Source: Psychroserpens luteus
Lineage (GTDB): Bacteria; Bacteroidota; Bacteroidia; Flavobacteriales; Flavobacteriaceae
Direction of reading: 5' to 3'
DNA: 64,000 bases
NCBI RefSeq assembly: GCF_015319355.1
Contig: NZ_JADILU010000004.1
Location: 124,001 to 188,000 of the forward strand
Shown here: positions 43,338 to 53,148 of the stretch, one piece after another
How the letters are laid out: every line of letters begins with the position of its first letter
How positions within the stretch are numbered: position 1 is the first letter of the stretch
Program-made: the position numbers and the translations under genes
Notes under the pieces: model-generated
The model's database searches: none
Told to the model about the DNA's origin: nothing
The model's input: the letters and a program-made list of their open reading frames with translations, nothing else

Positions 43338-44729
43338 ATGAACGACAATCTCATACTCATTTTAGCCATTCTTGTTTCCGCAGCAATTGGTGCCTATTTA
43401 GGAATGCTTTTTATTAAGCTAAAAAGTAAAAGTGAACAAAGTACTCTAGAAGAACGCAACTCTAATTTGGCACAACAACTCCAAGAGTTAAAAATGCTTC
43501 ATCAAACTGAGAATGAGAAACAAGATTCTTATTTCAATACGAAGTTGGGAGAGCTTTCTGAAACCATTTCAAAAATTGAACTTGATAGAGAAAGCATTAG
43601 ACAAGAAAAAGAGTTTTTAAATACAGAATTAGCTAGACGTAACAGTGAATATGAGAACCTTCAGAAATTAAGCGATAAACGTGATGAAGAAATTGAATTA
43701 CGCCAAGAACAATTACGTAAAGATTTTGAGTTATTAGCTACCAAAATCCTAGATGAAAAATCCGAGAAATTCACGCTTCAGAATAAAGAAAACATCAAAA
43801 ATATATTAAATCCGTTACAAGAAAAGATTCAATTATTTGAAAAGAAAGTAGACGATACTCAAAAGGAAAGCATCTCCATGCACTCGTCATTGAAAGAGCA
43901 ATTGTTAGGATTGAAGGACCTTAACCAACAAATGACCAAAGAAGCAACCAATTTAACTAGAGCTTTAAAGGGTGACAGTAAAATGCAAGGAAATTGGGGA
44001 GAATTGGTACTTGAACGAGTTCTTGAAAAATCTGGACTAGAAAAAGACAGAGAGTATTTTGTGCAACAAAATTTCACTAGAGAAGATGGCACAAGAGTAT
44101 TACCAGATATTGTTTTGCACTTACCAGACAATAAAAAAATGGTTATTGATAGTAAAGTGTCTTTAACAGATTATGAACGTTACGTCAATGCAGAAGATGA
44201 TGAACGTGAACTTTATTTAAAAGCGCACATCAATTCTATTAGAAGACACGTAGACCAATTGTCGGAAAAAAAATACGAAGACTTATACGATATAGAAAGT
44301 CCGGATTTTGTATTACTTTTTATCCCAATAGAACCTGCTTTTGCAGTAGCCATTAATGCAGATAACTCAATCTACAATAAAGCATTTGAAAAAAACATTG
44401 TCATCGTTACACCATCTACCCTTTTGGCAACTTTAAGAACAGTTGATAGCATGTGGAATAACGAAAAGCAACAGCGTAATGCCATTGAAATTGCTAGACA
44501 AGCTGGAGCATTATACGATAAATTTGAAGGATTAGTGAAAGACTTAACAGGTGTTGGAAAGAAAATTGACGATGCTAAAAAAGACTATTCTTCTGCAATG
44601 AATAAATTAGTTGAAGGAAAAGGAAACCTTATAACGAGTGTTGAAAAAATTAAAAAATTAGGAGCTAAAGCTAAAAAATCATTACCAGAAGCTATCATCA
44701 AAAGAGCTATAACTGATGATGATGAATAA
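43338..44729 (+). CDS. rmuC: DNA recombination protein RmuC
   Basis: This 463-residue protein has an N-terminal membrane helix (ILAILVSAAIGAYLGMLFI) and a long coiled coil (about 25-210, EERNSNLAQQLQELK). The RmuC nuclease-like domain carries QGNWGELVLERVLEKSGLEK and REDGTRVLPDIVLHLPDNK followed by MVIDSKVSLTDYERY. The Asp and Lys of the VIDSK segment fit a restriction-like active site. RmuC limits recombination between inverted repeats and has recently been linked to defence against foreign DNA. Confidence 0.93.
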   Translation: MNDNLILILAILVSAAIGAYLGMLFIKLKSKSEQSTLEERNSNLAQQLQELKMLHQTENEKQDSYFNTKLGELSETISKIELDRESIRQEKEFLNTELARRNSEYENLQKLSDKRDEEIELRQEQLRKDFELLATKILDEKSEKFTLQNKENIKNILNPLQEKIQLFEKKVDDTQKESISMHSSLKEQLLGLKDLNQQMTKEATNLTRALKGDSKMQGNWGELVLERVLEKSGLEKDREYFVQQNFTREDGTRVLPDIVLHLPDNKKMVIDSKVSLTDYERYVNAEDDERELYLKAHINSIRRHVDQLSEKKYEDLYDIESPDFVLLFIPIEPAFAVAINADNSIYNKAFEKNIVIVTPSTLLATLRTVDSMWNNEKQQRNAIEIARQAGALYDKFEGLVKDLTGVGKKIDDAKKDYSSAMNKLVEGKGNLITSVEKIKKLGAKAKKSLPEAIIKRAITDDDE

Positions 44730-44793
44730 TCGCATCTACCTATTTGTGACATCATCTAAAAGCAAAGAATAACGAATTTAAAAGTTGAAAAAT

Positions 44794-45159
44794 ATGAAAA
44801 AAGTATTGAGCTTTCTGGTTATAGGAGTTATTGTAGTACTCGCTTTATACTATGCTGTAATCTATTTTGTACCGTATAGTGAAGGCTATCGTTCTGGAGA
44901 ACTCATTAAGTTTAGCAGTAAAGGATTTATTGCTAAAACTTGGGAAGGAGAAATAAGTCAAGGAATCTCTGGTGCACAAATTTTCTCTTTTTCCGTATTA
45001 GATAAAGACAAAGAAGTTATAGCAGATTTAAAAAAGTTTCAAGGAGAATACGTAAAACTTACCTATATTGAACGTTATGGAACTTTCTTTTGGTTAGGTG
45101 ACAGTAAATATTTTGTTACTAAAGTTGAACAAGAATCTTCCCCTCATTTTAGAAATTAA
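44794..45159 (+). CDS. Conserved small membrane-anchored protein
   Basis: The ATG at 44794 gives 121 residues with an N-terminal helix (VLSFLVIGVIVVLALYYAVI). The conserved soluble domain reads YSEGYRSGELIKFSSKGFIA, KTWEGEISQG, and YVKLTYIERY. Relatives in Bacteroidota are sometimes mislabelled 6-phosphogluconate dehydrogenase; no dehydrogenase motif is present. The function is unknown. The thioesterase gene begins 5 nt after its stop. Confidence 0.78.
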   Translation: MKKVLSFLVIGVIVVLALYYAVIYFVPYSEGYRSGELIKFSSKGFIAKTWEGEISQGISGAQIFSFSVLDKDKEVIADLKKFQGEYVKLTYIERYGTFFWLGDSKYFVTKVEQESSPHFRN

Positions 45160-45164
45160 AGCCA

Positions 45165-45713
45165 ATGACTTATAAAACGATAGATTCTTCGAGGATTAGT
45201 ATTTCAGAATTAATGCAACCATCACACTCCAATTTTGGTGGTAAAATTCATGGTGGTTATATTTTAAACTTAATGGATCAAATTGCGTTTGCGTGTGCTT
45301 CGAAACATTCAAAAACGTATTGCGTTACAGCATCTGTAGATACGGTTGATTTTTTGAATCCCATAGAAATTGGAGAACTCGTTACTATGAAAGCTTCTAT
45401 AAATTATGTTGGTCGCACCTCTATGGTTGTTGGAATTCGAGTAGAGTCGGAAAACATAAGAACCGGAGAAATGAGACACTGCAACTCGTCATATTTTACA
45501 ATGGTTGCGAAAGATGATGATGGTAATTCTACTGAAGTTCCTGGATTAATCGTTAATGACAAAAATGAGGTCAAACGTTTTTTAAAAGCAATTAAACGAA
45601 TCGAAACAAAACGTTCACGACAAGTTGAGTTTGAAAGTGCAGATTTTTCTCATATCGATTACCTTGAAGATTTGAGCAAATATCGTGTAAAAATAGAGCT
45701 TCCAGATAATTAG
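45165..45713 (+). CDS. Acyl-CoA thioesterase, hotdog fold
   Basis: This 182-residue protein opens with the YciA/BACH-type catalytic block ELMQPSHSNFGGKIHGGYIL followed by NLMDQIAFACASKHS. CVTASVDTVDFLNPIEIGEL and VVGIRVESENIRTGEMRHCN are also typical. It hydrolyses acyl-CoA thioesters in the cytoplasm. Its 3' end overlaps the convergent TonB receptor gene by 4 nt. Confidence 0.9.
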   Translation: MTYKTIDSSRISISELMQPSHSNFGGKIHGGYILNLMDQIAFACASKHSKTYCVTASVDTVDFLNPIEIGELVTMKASINYVGRTSMVVGIRVESENIRTGEMRHCNSSYFTMVAKDDDGNSTEVPGLIVNDKNEVKRFLKAIKRIETKRSRQVEFESADFSHIDYLEDLSKYRVKIELPDN

Positions 45714-48001
45714 AAGTGAACTCTCAATACTGCATTTGGCGTAATCCCTAATGAACTCTGCATCGTCTCACTCACGGTATTATCATTAATTCTATAGAAA
45801 TTATTAATCTGATTGTTTTTGTTTAATACATTCCAAACTGAAAGGCCTAAATCAACTTTCGTAGCTTTCCATAATCCAATATTATATACTGCGGAAATAT
45901 CAACTCTCAAATAATCTTGTAAATTACTAGAATTAGTTGGCTCATAATTTATGGCATCATCAACAATCTCATCATCAGCAATTGGTTGTGTTATTGGTCG
46001 TCCTGAATGCCAATTGAGTCCAGCAGATAGTTTTAAATCTTTTAAAGTATAGTTAGCTCCAAATGTAATTGCATGTGTAATATCATAATTATTAGGGATG
46101 ACATGTTCTGGCAAAAAATTAAATTTATAATCACTATTTAAGTACGAATAGCTCAACCATGTTGTGAACTCTTTAATTTGTTTTCTTAAAATAAAATCCA
46201 CACCATGCGCCTTATAATCACCACTGGTTTTTATAAATTCATATTGATTTTGAAATCCTTGACTTTGAGTCGTTATTCCATTCACATATTTATAATACGT
46301 GTCTGCACTTAGCAGCCAGCCTTTTTTACTAAAACTTAACCCTATAGACACTTGTTTACTTCTAATAACAGGAATATCTTCATCATTAGACAATTGCCAT
46401 CGTCGTTTTTCTATACCTAAAAAATCATTCTGAAAATTAATAACTTGAGATGTGTTTTGATGTTTAAATTCTCCTAAGACCTCAAAAGAAAAATTATCAA
46501 GAAACAAATGGTTAAACGATACTCTAGGTTCTAGAATGTCCTTTTTAAACTTATCTAGATAGTTAAAACGAAGACCAAAATTTAAGCTTGTTTTCTTGTT
46601 TAACGATGTGTAATTTAATTGAGAAAAGAGTCCATGAGTTCTTAAAACTTCAGAAATTAAAGATTTAAAACGCGGATTATCAACATCATCCAAATTTGTG
46701 ATTTTAGTCTCCACAAAATGATAACCATTTAAAAATTGCAAACGTTCATTTAGCTTATAGTTAGCTATAAATTTTATACTTGTTTCAGATACTGAGTTTT
46801 CTTGCAAAAATCGTTGTTCATCAATTATGTTGGCATTGATTGCTTTTAACTTATAATCGGTTTCATAGACCTCAAAAGTGGTTTGCCAATTGTCATTCCA
46901 AACTCTTTTATAATGTAATGCACCAGCAATACTATTTTGGCTTAAACGACTTTGACGAGAGGTTTCAGTTTCATCAATAATTGTGTTTTCATTAAATCGT
47001 AATTCGTTATTTGCATTTAAAAAATTGACTTGCAATTGATCTTTTTCTGAGATATTATAAATCCATCGTAATGAGGTATCATAAAAATCGAATTCTTGGT
47101 CAGAGTTTACTGTATTATTAGTATTTGTTTCAACTTCGGTATTTTGAGATATCCGTTCAAAAAAGTTTGTATATGTTGGTGTTTCTGTAAAATCACTAAT
47201 TGATTTTCGGGATGCTACTTGTAAGGATGATTTTTCGCTTAAAGGAATATCAGCAAAACCATTAGCATCAATAAAATTCATGCCTAAACTCCCTTTAAAA
47301 GTATCGTTAATTTTAGAGCTTGTTTCCATAGCTATGGTCCCTGAAACACCATCGGTAAGTGTTGTCTCTGTTCCGTTTTTCAATACACTAACATTTTGTG
47401 TTATCTGCGGATTAAACATAGAAATTAAACCGAAAAAATGTCCTGATTGATACATCTTAATTCCGTCCCAAAGTATCAGGTTCTGGTCATGAGTTCCACC
47501 TCTAATATTAATATTTGAAACGGTTTCATTGATACTTTGAATTCCTGGAAATGCCTGCACAGCCTGTAATACATCTGTATCAATTAATCCTGGAAGGATA
47601 TCAAATTGAGTGAAATCAATTTTGTAAGACCCATTATTTAGTTTACTAATTCCTTTGACAATGTACTGAGACACTACGACTTGAGATAATTGCTGTAAAT
47701 TGAAAGCTGTATCTTTTATACCTACCAAAATAAAAGTACCATCTAAATTTTGGAATGAAAATTTGGTATTTATCTCTAGATAAGATAAAGCTTCGTTTAA
47801 AGTTAAACTTTCCGAAGGAGGAATAATCATTATCCCTTTAAGACCAGCTTCAGCATAATTAAATTGAATATTATATTGGCTTTGTAAAGTAGTAAAGACT
47901 TTGGTTAATGGCTGTTCTTGTTGAGCCTTTTGAGCGTATGCTTCAAAAGAAAAGATAAAAAAAAAGAAAGTTAAAAAATATAATTTACTTTTTTTTCCCA
48001 T
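45710..48001 (-). CDS. FecA-like TonB-dependent receptor
   Basis: This 763-residue receptor has a signal peptide and an N-terminal STN-type signalling domain (about 25-100, VFTTLQSQYNIQFNYAEAGL). The plug runs QAFPGIQSINETVSNINIRG followed by GTHDQNLILWDGIKMYQSGH, and the barrel ends TPNAVLRVHF. Its start overlaps the FecR gene by 17 nt. The sigma-FecR-receptor order indicates cell-surface signalling: substrate binding is passed through STN to FecR and releases the sigma factor. The substrate is unknown. Confidence 0.9.
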   Translation of the reverse strand: MGKKSKLYFLTFFFFIFSFEAYAQKAQQEQPLTKVFTTLQSQYNIQFNYAEAGLKGIMIIPPSESLTLNEALSYLEINTKFSFQNLDGTFILVGIKDTAFNLQQLSQVVVSQYIVKGISKLNNGSYKIDFTQFDILPGLIDTDVLQAVQAFPGIQSINETVSNINIRGGTHDQNLILWDGIKMYQSGHFFGLISMFNPQITQNVSVLKNGTETTLTDGVSGTIAMETSSKINDTFKGSLGMNFIDANGFADIPLSEKSSLQVASRKSISDFTETPTYTNFFERISQNTEVETNTNNTVNSDQEFDFYDTSLRWIYNISEKDQLQVNFLNANNELRFNENTIIDETETSRQSRLSQNSIAGALHYKRVWNDNWQTTFEVYETDYKLKAINANIIDEQRFLQENSVSETSIKFIANYKLNERLQFLNGYHFVETKITNLDDVDNPRFKSLISEVLRTHGLFSQLNYTSLNKKTSLNFGLRFNYLDKFKKDILEPRVSFNHLFLDNFSFEVLGEFKHQNTSQVINFQNDFLGIEKRRWQLSNDEDIPVIRSKQVSIGLSFSKKGWLLSADTYYKYVNGITTQSQGFQNQYEFIKTSGDYKAHGVDFILRKQIKEFTTWLSYSYLNSDYKFNFLPEHVIPNNYDITHAITFGANYTLKDLKLSAGLNWHSGRPITQPIADDEIVDDAINYEPTNSSNLQDYLRVDISAVYNIGLWKATKVDLGLSVWNVLNKNNQINNFYRINDNTVSETMQSSLGITPNAVLRVHF

Positions 48002-48896
48002 AAATCACAACGTCGTTTGAAACATTAATTTCATAAGTCAAATCCATAGGTTGTGTAATCGATAAAAGGGCATTTTCCATATCATCATGCATAAAACCTC
48101 CCGTAAACAAACGTTTAGTATCAACATCTTCGGCAATAATCTTAATATCGTATTGACGTTCTATTTCGGCTAAAACAGTTTTAAATGGAACAGCTTTAAA
48201 CATACTTTTATTAGACGTCCATTCTGGTTTCAAAATAGAGATCTTATCTTGAGAGAATGAATTATCTAAGATTCTAAATGTATCTCCAGCCAATAGTTTC
48301 TCTGTATGCGTTCCCGAAGTAACACTTACAATACCTTCAAAACATTGTACTTCAAAATAGTTATCACGTTGCTTAACATTAAACTCTGTACCAACAACAG
48401 TAACAACACCTTGAGATGTAATCACATCAAACGTTTTACCTTTAGCGACTTTAAAATAAGCTTCTCCATTAAGGTTTAAACTTCTATTGTTATTCCAATC
48501 TTTCTTACTGAACTCAATTTCTGAATCTGCATTTAAAGTTACCTTAGAGTGATCTGGAAGTTCTATGGTTGTTTTTTGACTAGCTAAAGTTTGTACTTGT
48601 GTTAAGTTACCATAGAAAAAAGTAAAATAAACGCCAAAAGCAATAACCAAGATGCTAGCAATTCTAAGCATAGGCTTAAACCAATCTAATTTTCTCGTCT
48701 TATCATTCTTACTTTCATAAGCCAATTTAAAATCATTGAAAGATTCAGGCTCAGAAAGATTTGAAGCCTTAAACTCTTTTCCGCCATCAACTATTGCTTG
48801 GTACAATTCAAAATCTTCTCTTTGCTCAAATAGGTTTCTTTCAGCAGGAGTTAACTCATCATTTAACCATTTTATTATTTGATCTTCTTTATTCAT
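47985..48896 (-). CDS. FecR-family anti-sigma factor/signal transducer
   Basis: This 303-residue protein has a cytoplasmic N-terminus (MNKEDQIIKWLNDELTPAER), one transmembrane helix (MLRIASILVIAFGVYFTFFY, about 76-95) and a periplasmic FecR domain (TTIELPDHSKVTLNADSEIE, GEAYFKVAKGKTFDVIT, GTEFNVKQ). A C-terminal DUF4974-type domain (VPFKTVLAEIERQYDIKI) completes the Bacteroidota layout. It controls the sigma factor 47 nt upstream and interacts with the receptor 17 nt overlapping downstream. Confidence 0.93.
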   Translation of the reverse strand: MNKEDQIIKWLNDELTPAERNLFEQREDFELYQAIVDGGKEFKASNLSEPESFNDFKLAYESKNDKTRKLDWFKPMLRIASILVIAFGVYFTFFYGNLTQVQTLASQKTTIELPDHSKVTLNADSEIEFSKKDWNNNRSLNLNGEAYFKVAKGKTFDVITSQGVVTVVGTEFNVKQRDNYFEVQCFEGIVSVTSGTHTEKLLAGDTFRILDNSFSQDKISILKPEWTSNKSMFKAVPFKTVLAEIERQYDIKIIAEDVDTKRLFTGGFMHDDMENALLSITQPMDLTYEINVSNDVVIYGKKK

Positions 48897-48943
48897 AAAT
48901 TTATTTACTACTTATATAACAACTTAAGGTCTATTTCTCCTGA

Positions 48944-49468
48944 TTACTTTATTTTAAAACCTTCTAATTCTTTCTTTAAAATGTTGAATGCACCATAAAT
49001 ACGATATTCTACTACTTTTTTGGTGACACCCAAAAAATCGGCAATCTCACTATGTGTCTTACCTTCTGCCTTGCTTAACAAAAATGCAACGCGTTGTTCT
49101 TCGCTTAAATTTTCTAGTACTTTTTTATAACGCTCAAAAAATTGATCATGCTCCAAAATAAATTCTGGTGTTTCATTGGTATGGGATTTGGGTACTTTTT
49201 TTTGATGATTAAGCACCACTTTATGGTGTTTAATATCGTTAAGGACCATATTATTCGCCACAGTAAACAAAAATGATTTTGCTTTACTAAGTGTTACTTT
49301 TTTGCAGTTGTCCCAAAGTTTAATAAAAGCGTCTTGTACTTTATCTTTTGGATTAAACTGTTCTCCATATTTATAGTAAAGGAAATTATGAACATCTTTT
49401 GAGTACGTATTATATACATGCTCAAAAACTTTGGCTTCACATATATTCTCGTTTATATCTTTTGGCAA
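48944..49468 (-). CDS. FecI-like ECF sigma factor
   Basis: This 174-residue protein has region 2 (VHNFLYYKYGEQFNPKDKVQ and DAFIKLWDNC) and region 4 (LSEEQRVAFLLSKAEGKTHS then EIADFLGVTKKVVEYRIYGAFN). The only workable start in frame is TTG at 49468; an in-frame stop lies 17 codons farther upstream and no ATG is available. It should drive transcription of this FecI-FecR-receptor locus. Confidence 0.9.
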   Translation of the reverse strand: MPKDINENICEAKVFEHVYNTYSKDVHNFLYYKYGEQFNPKDKVQDAFIKLWDNCKKVTLSKAKSFLFTVANNMVLNDIKHHKVVLNHQKKVPKSHTNETPEFILEHDQFFERYKKVLENLSEEQRVAFLLSKAEGKTHSEIADFLGVTKKVVEYRIYGAFNILKKELEGFKIK

Positions 49469-49582
49469 TTTGTTGATTTTAGGCTCTAAAGGTAGATATA
49501 TTTTTATTTTATTTTTTTCAGGAGTTTTAAAAGTTGAGTTGTTATATATTAAATAGCATTAGAAATACTCAAATGCAAAATC

Positions 49583-50656
49583 ATGAAAAGAACTATTAAA
49601 ACTTCTCTAATTTTACTTTTTTCATCTGTGATGATCTTTACGTCTTGTAGATCTGAAGAGACAGAACTCATAGTAACACCTCCAGAAGACGTTATAGAAA
49701 GCAACTCTCTAGTAGCTAACCTAATACAACGTACAACATTAAATGATGGATCAAATGATAACATTTTAGATGTTGCTAATTGTTTCAATATTAAACTACC
49801 TATAAATGTTACAGCAAATTCAATTCCAATTGATATAAATAATAGTGATGATTATTATTTAGTAGAATCTATTTTTGATGAATATATTGATGATTCAGAT
49901 GCTATAACTATTACATTTCCTATTACTATAGTGAATTCAGATTTTTCCGAAGTCATCATAAATGACATGAGTGAACTCACATCTACTGCTAATAATTGTA
50001 ATGGAGAAAACATTAATGACGATGATATAGAATGTATTGATTTTATGTATCCGTTTTCAGCATCAAAATTCAATATTAATAATGAATTAATCTCTTCGGA
50101 AACGTTTACTAACGACCATGATTTATACCGTTTCATTGAAGAAATAACTACAAATGATATAACGAGTATAAACTTTCCAATATCTGTTCTATTATCAAAT
50201 AGTACAACACTAGAAATTAGTTCACTTTCTGAACTTGAAACAACAATAGAAAATGAACAAAATGCTTGTGATGAAGATGATGATTTTGATTATAATGATG
50301 ATGATTGTGACGATTGTACTCAAGAATTACTAGCCAATTTCCTAACAGGCTGTCAAAATTGGTATGTTGATAAAGCAAGGAAAAACAGTAACAACTACGA
50401 TAATGTTTATGATGGTTATGATTTTAACTTTTCTACAGATGGTACAGTAACCGCTTTCTGGAATTCGACATTAGCAACTGGCACATGGTACACTACAGGT
50501 ACAGCAAATAATATTTCTGTAATTATAAATATACCAGGACTTTCGTACTGTAATAATACCTGGAGCCTTCAAGAAATTAATACTAATGACTTAACAAAGA
50601 TTGATTTAAGAGTTGGTGATGAAGATCGATTACGATATAGAAATACATGCAATTAA
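49583..50656 (+). CDS. Acidic lipoprotein next to the FecI-type locus
   Basis: This 357-residue protein has a lipoprotein signal ending FTSCR (Cys22). The body is rich in Asp, Asn, Glu and Ile, with two similar segments (SIFDEYIDDSDAITITFPIT and RFIEEITTNDITSINFPISV) that suggest a duplicated domain. A very acidic linker (CDEDDDFDYNDDDCDDC) follows, then a lipocalin-like C-terminus (FNFSTDGTVTAFWNSTLATG then TWYT). It is divergent from the sigma factor gene and may work with the receptor at the cell surface, possibly binding cations. No family is known to me. Confidence 0.65.
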   Translation: MKRTIKTSLILLFSSVMIFTSCRSEETELIVTPPEDVIESNSLVANLIQRTTLNDGSNDNILDVANCFNIKLPINVTANSIPIDINNSDDYYLVESIFDEYIDDSDAITITFPITIVNSDFSEVIINDMSELTSTANNCNGENINDDDIECIDFMYPFSASKFNINNELISSETFTNDHDLYRFIEEITTNDITSINFPISVLLSNSTTLEISSLSELETTIENEQNACDEDDDFDYNDDDCDDCTQELLANFLTGCQNWYVDKARKNSNNYDNVYDGYDFNFSTDGTVTAFWNSTLATGTWYTTGTANNISVIINIPGLSYCNNTWSLQEINTNDLTKIDLRVGDEDRLRYRNTCN

Positions 50657-50810
50657 TACCATTTTAATTTAAAAATGGGATGAGAAACAACACACTTTGA
50701 AAAAGAAAAATTAAGGAATTAATTGGTTAGGTGTTGTTCATAATTGCATTTACAATGAACTGCTTTAGCGATAAAAGTTGAAGCAGTTTATTACTCAAAC
50801 AAAAGAAAAC

Positions 50811-51194
50811 ATGCGTAAAAGAATTATTGTTTTTATTGTTATTCTAATAGTAGCTATTATAAGCTACATGTATATCTATCAAGACCATAGAAATATAAAA
50901 AATGAAGTTGCTCAATATAAATTAACCTCTAATGAAATTGCTTTGCAGTTTTCTGAAAATTATAAAAATATAGAAACCAAGTACTTAAATACCACAATTG
51001 AAGTTAATGGTAAAGTTTCAGAAAACGATAGCAACTCCATTACATTAGATGATAAAGTGTTTTGTCAATTTAATAAAACTATTAAAAGGACAGTTGTCTA
51101 CGATTCTAAAATAAAAATAAAAGGTCGTGTTATTGGCTATGATGACTTGCTACAGCAAGTAAAATTAGACCAATGTTCAATCAATGAATATTAA
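50811..51194 (+). CDS. Membrane-anchored OB-fold protein (tRNA_anti-like)
   Basis: The ATG at 50811 yields 127 residues; a TTG start 33 nt upstream is less likely. An N-terminal helix (IIVFIVILIVAIISYMYIY) precedes a short linker and a small OB-fold of the tRNA_anti-like type: TTIEVNGKVSENDSNSITLD, then VFCQFN and KIKIKGRVIGYDDLLQQVKL. Two Cys (in VFCQF and DQCSI) are conserved in place. It is probably periplasmic. The function is unknown. It precedes a T9SS gene by 27 nt. Confidence 0.75.
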   Translation: MRKRIIVFIVILIVAIISYMYIYQDHRNIKNEVAQYKLTSNEIALQFSENYKNIETKYLNTTIEVNGKVSENDSNSITLDDKVFCQFNKTIKRTVVYDSKIKIKGRVIGYDDLLQQVKLDQCSINEY

Positions 51195-51221
51195 ATTACT
51201 AATCTATAAAAACAAAATATT

Positions 51222-51986
51222 ATGAAAACAAATTACTTTTTAAAAACAGTCTTTACATTTTTATTTGCAGCTTTCTTAAGTCAGCAAGTAAATGCGCAAC
51301 AGTTTAAATTATTGGTCGTTGACCCAGTAACAGATACTGTAACTATTAAGAACTTTGGTTCTACTACTGAAGATATTGGTACACTCAGGTTATGTTCTCT
51401 ATTTGGATATAAAACATTAGCTACTCAAACTACAGTAGTGGATGGATCATTAAACCTTGCACCAAATGCTGAAGTAACAATATCTATACCAGGCTACCTA
51501 AACGATACTGCAGCAGATTTAGGACTTTACACTCCTACTGGTAATTTTGGTACAGCAGCCAATATGCTTGACTTTACACAATGGGGAAGTGGAGGAAATG
51601 GACGTGAAAATGTTGCAGTAGCAGCAGGAATATGGACTGCTGGCACTTTTATAAATGTAGCAGCTCCTTATGAATTTAATGGAACTGCAACAGATTTTGG
51701 AGTCAATTTTTGGGACACCCTTTTAAGTGTTGATGACTTAAATACATCTACTCGTTTTAGTGTGTATCCAAACCCTTCGAGTTCTATAATAAATATTGAA
51801 TTAAACGGTAGTCAAACTAATTTAACTTACGAAGTTTTTGATATTCTTGGTAAACAAATAGTTTCTGAAATATTAGAACCTGGAAACTCATCTAAAATTG
51901 ACGTTTCAAGCTGGAACAGTGGCTTATATCTCATTAAAATTACAAATGGTGATCAAACTGAAACAAAACGTTTCGTTAAACAATAA
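51222..51986 (+). CDS. T9SS type A sorting-domain protein
   Basis: This 254-residue protein has a signal peptide (FTFLFAAFLSQQVNAQ) and a beta-rich domain like lamin-tail/LTD folds (LLVVDPVTDTVTIKNFGSTT). The C-terminal T9SS sorting domain reads YPNPSSSIINIELNGSQTN, DILGKQIVSE, GLYLIKITN and ends KRFVKQ. It is secreted by T9SS. The signal, central and sorting parts make up the whole protein. Confidence 0.88.
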   Translation: MKTNYFLKTVFTFLFAAFLSQQVNAQQFKLLVVDPVTDTVTIKNFGSTTEDIGTLRLCSLFGYKTLATQTTVVDGSLNLAPNAEVTISIPGYLNDTAADLGLYTPTGNFGTAANMLDFTQWGSGGNGRENVAVAAGIWTAGTFINVAAPYEFNGTATDFGVNFWDTLLSVDDLNTSTRFSVYPNPSSSIINIELNGSQTNLTYEVFDILGKQIVSEILEPGNSSKIDVSSWNSGLYLIKITNGDQTETKRFVKQ

Positions 51987-52035
51987 ATATAAATTAAAGC
52001 CAAATACTATCATATTTTTATGTTTATCACATAAT

Positions 52036-52070
52036 AAAAAACCTACCAATTAACAATTGATGGGTTTTTT
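52036..52070. terminator. Bidirectional terminator between T9SS genes
   Basis: AAAAAACCTACCAATT and AATTGATGGGTTTTTT form a 16-bp stem with one mismatch and a G-T pair around a 3-nt loop. It separates the convergent genes ending at 51986 and 52089. Confidence 0.8.
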
Positions 52071-52088
52071 ATTACTTTTTTATGCGTT

Positions 52089-52961
52089 TTATTGCTTAAC
52101 AAAACGTTTTGTAAGTGTTTGTTTATTGGTTGATATTCTTACAAGGTATACACCAGAATTCCAATTGGATACATCAATAGTTGATGAGAAATTGCTTAAT
52201 AATTTTGAGTATACTTTTTTACCAAGAACATCATACACAGTAACAGTTGCTTTATCTAAAGTTTGAGATAAATTGATATTTAGCTTTGATGTTGCTGGAT
52301 TTGGTGAAATTTCAAATTCGTTATGAGTCTTAAATTCTTGAGTGCTTAATGTTGTAGAAGCTGTGATATTATCTAAATTAATTGTAGCCACAACAATATC
52401 TGCACCAGCCCAAGTTGGGTTATTACTACTTAATATTCTCATTGTATTAACAGCAGCTAATGCATCATTAATTGATACAGCTCCTGAACCTCCAACAGCA
52501 GTAAAATTTGAAGCAGAAATAGGGATAATCACTGGTTGCCATCCAGAACCTGCTGCAACATTAACAGCATTTGTTGTACAAATACGTTTTCCGTTTGGAC
52601 CTTGAAATGCTACTCTTATGTTTAAATCATTAGTTAAAACTCTAACATCAAATTTAATGGCAATAATACCTTCACTTATAAAATTTGAAGACCATTGTGA
52701 TGAAGCATTAAATATTACCATTTTACTTCCTGCTCCACCCATTTCTGGAGGCGTTGATGTATAGGTTAAATAATTATCATCTATGCCATCTGGTCCATCT
52801 GTAGCTACATTTGCAGGTGGAGAAACTGCAGTACTTGGATTTCCAATAATCCAATCTTGAGTTGTTCCATCCTCAAAATCATTTACCTGGTTGGCAGAGA
52901 CTTGTGACAATGATATTGCAGACGTTAATACTATTGATATAAAAAGTAATTTTGTTTTCAT
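52089..52961 (-). CDS. T9SS cargo protein with carbohydrate-binding-like domain
   Basis: The start at 52961 gives a clean signal peptide (MKTKLLFISIVLTSAISLSQ); a frame five residues longer exists. The central 190 residues form a jelly-roll-like domain (QVNDFEDGTTQDWIIGNPST, IAIKFDVRVLTNDLNIRVAF) similar to carbohydrate-binding modules that read 'fluctuated by mass with water' type segments. The last 75 residues are a T9SS type A sorting domain (ISPNPATSKLNINLSQTLDK, GVYLVRIS, KRFVKQ). The ligand is unknown. Confidence 0.85.
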   Translation of the reverse strand: MKTKLLFISIVLTSAISLSQVSANQVNDFEDGTTQDWIIGNPSTAVSPPANVATDGPDGIDDNYLTYTSTPPEMGGAGSKMVIFNASSQWSSNFISEGIIAIKFDVRVLTNDLNIRVAFQGPNGKRICTTNAVNVAAGSGWQPVIIPISASNFTAVGGSGAVSINDALAAVNTMRILSSNNPTWAGADIVVATINLDNITASTTLSTQEFKTHNEFEISPNPATSKLNINLSQTLDKATVTVYDVLGKKVYSKLLSNFSSTIDVSNWNSGVYLVRISTNKQTLTKRFVKQ

Positions 52962-53096
52962 AGTCTCTATTTTCAATTGGCATCTATTATGACACTTATA
53001 AATATAGCAAAAATGATTCCAATTTTACAACTATAAAACTTAAAGCTAGATTAATACTAATCTTTCAATTAAAAAAAACACCAAATGCATTAAAAC

Positions 53097-53127
53097 AAAA
53101 AAGCTACAAAACTTAATTTGTAGCTTT
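53097..53127 (-). terminator. Terminator of the DOMON/ankyrin operon
   Basis: On the minus strand the perfect stem AAAGCTACAAA / TTTGTAGCTTT with a 6-nt loop is followed by T's, 22 nt after the stop of the gene at 53149. Confidence 0.8.
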
Positions 53128-53148
53128 AATTTAAAAATAAAATAGTTC

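Noticed and set aside
52057-52266. 69-codon plus-strand frame at the T9SS sorting domain
   Set aside because: It starts inside a terminator and runs antisense to the sorting domain of the gene at 52089.
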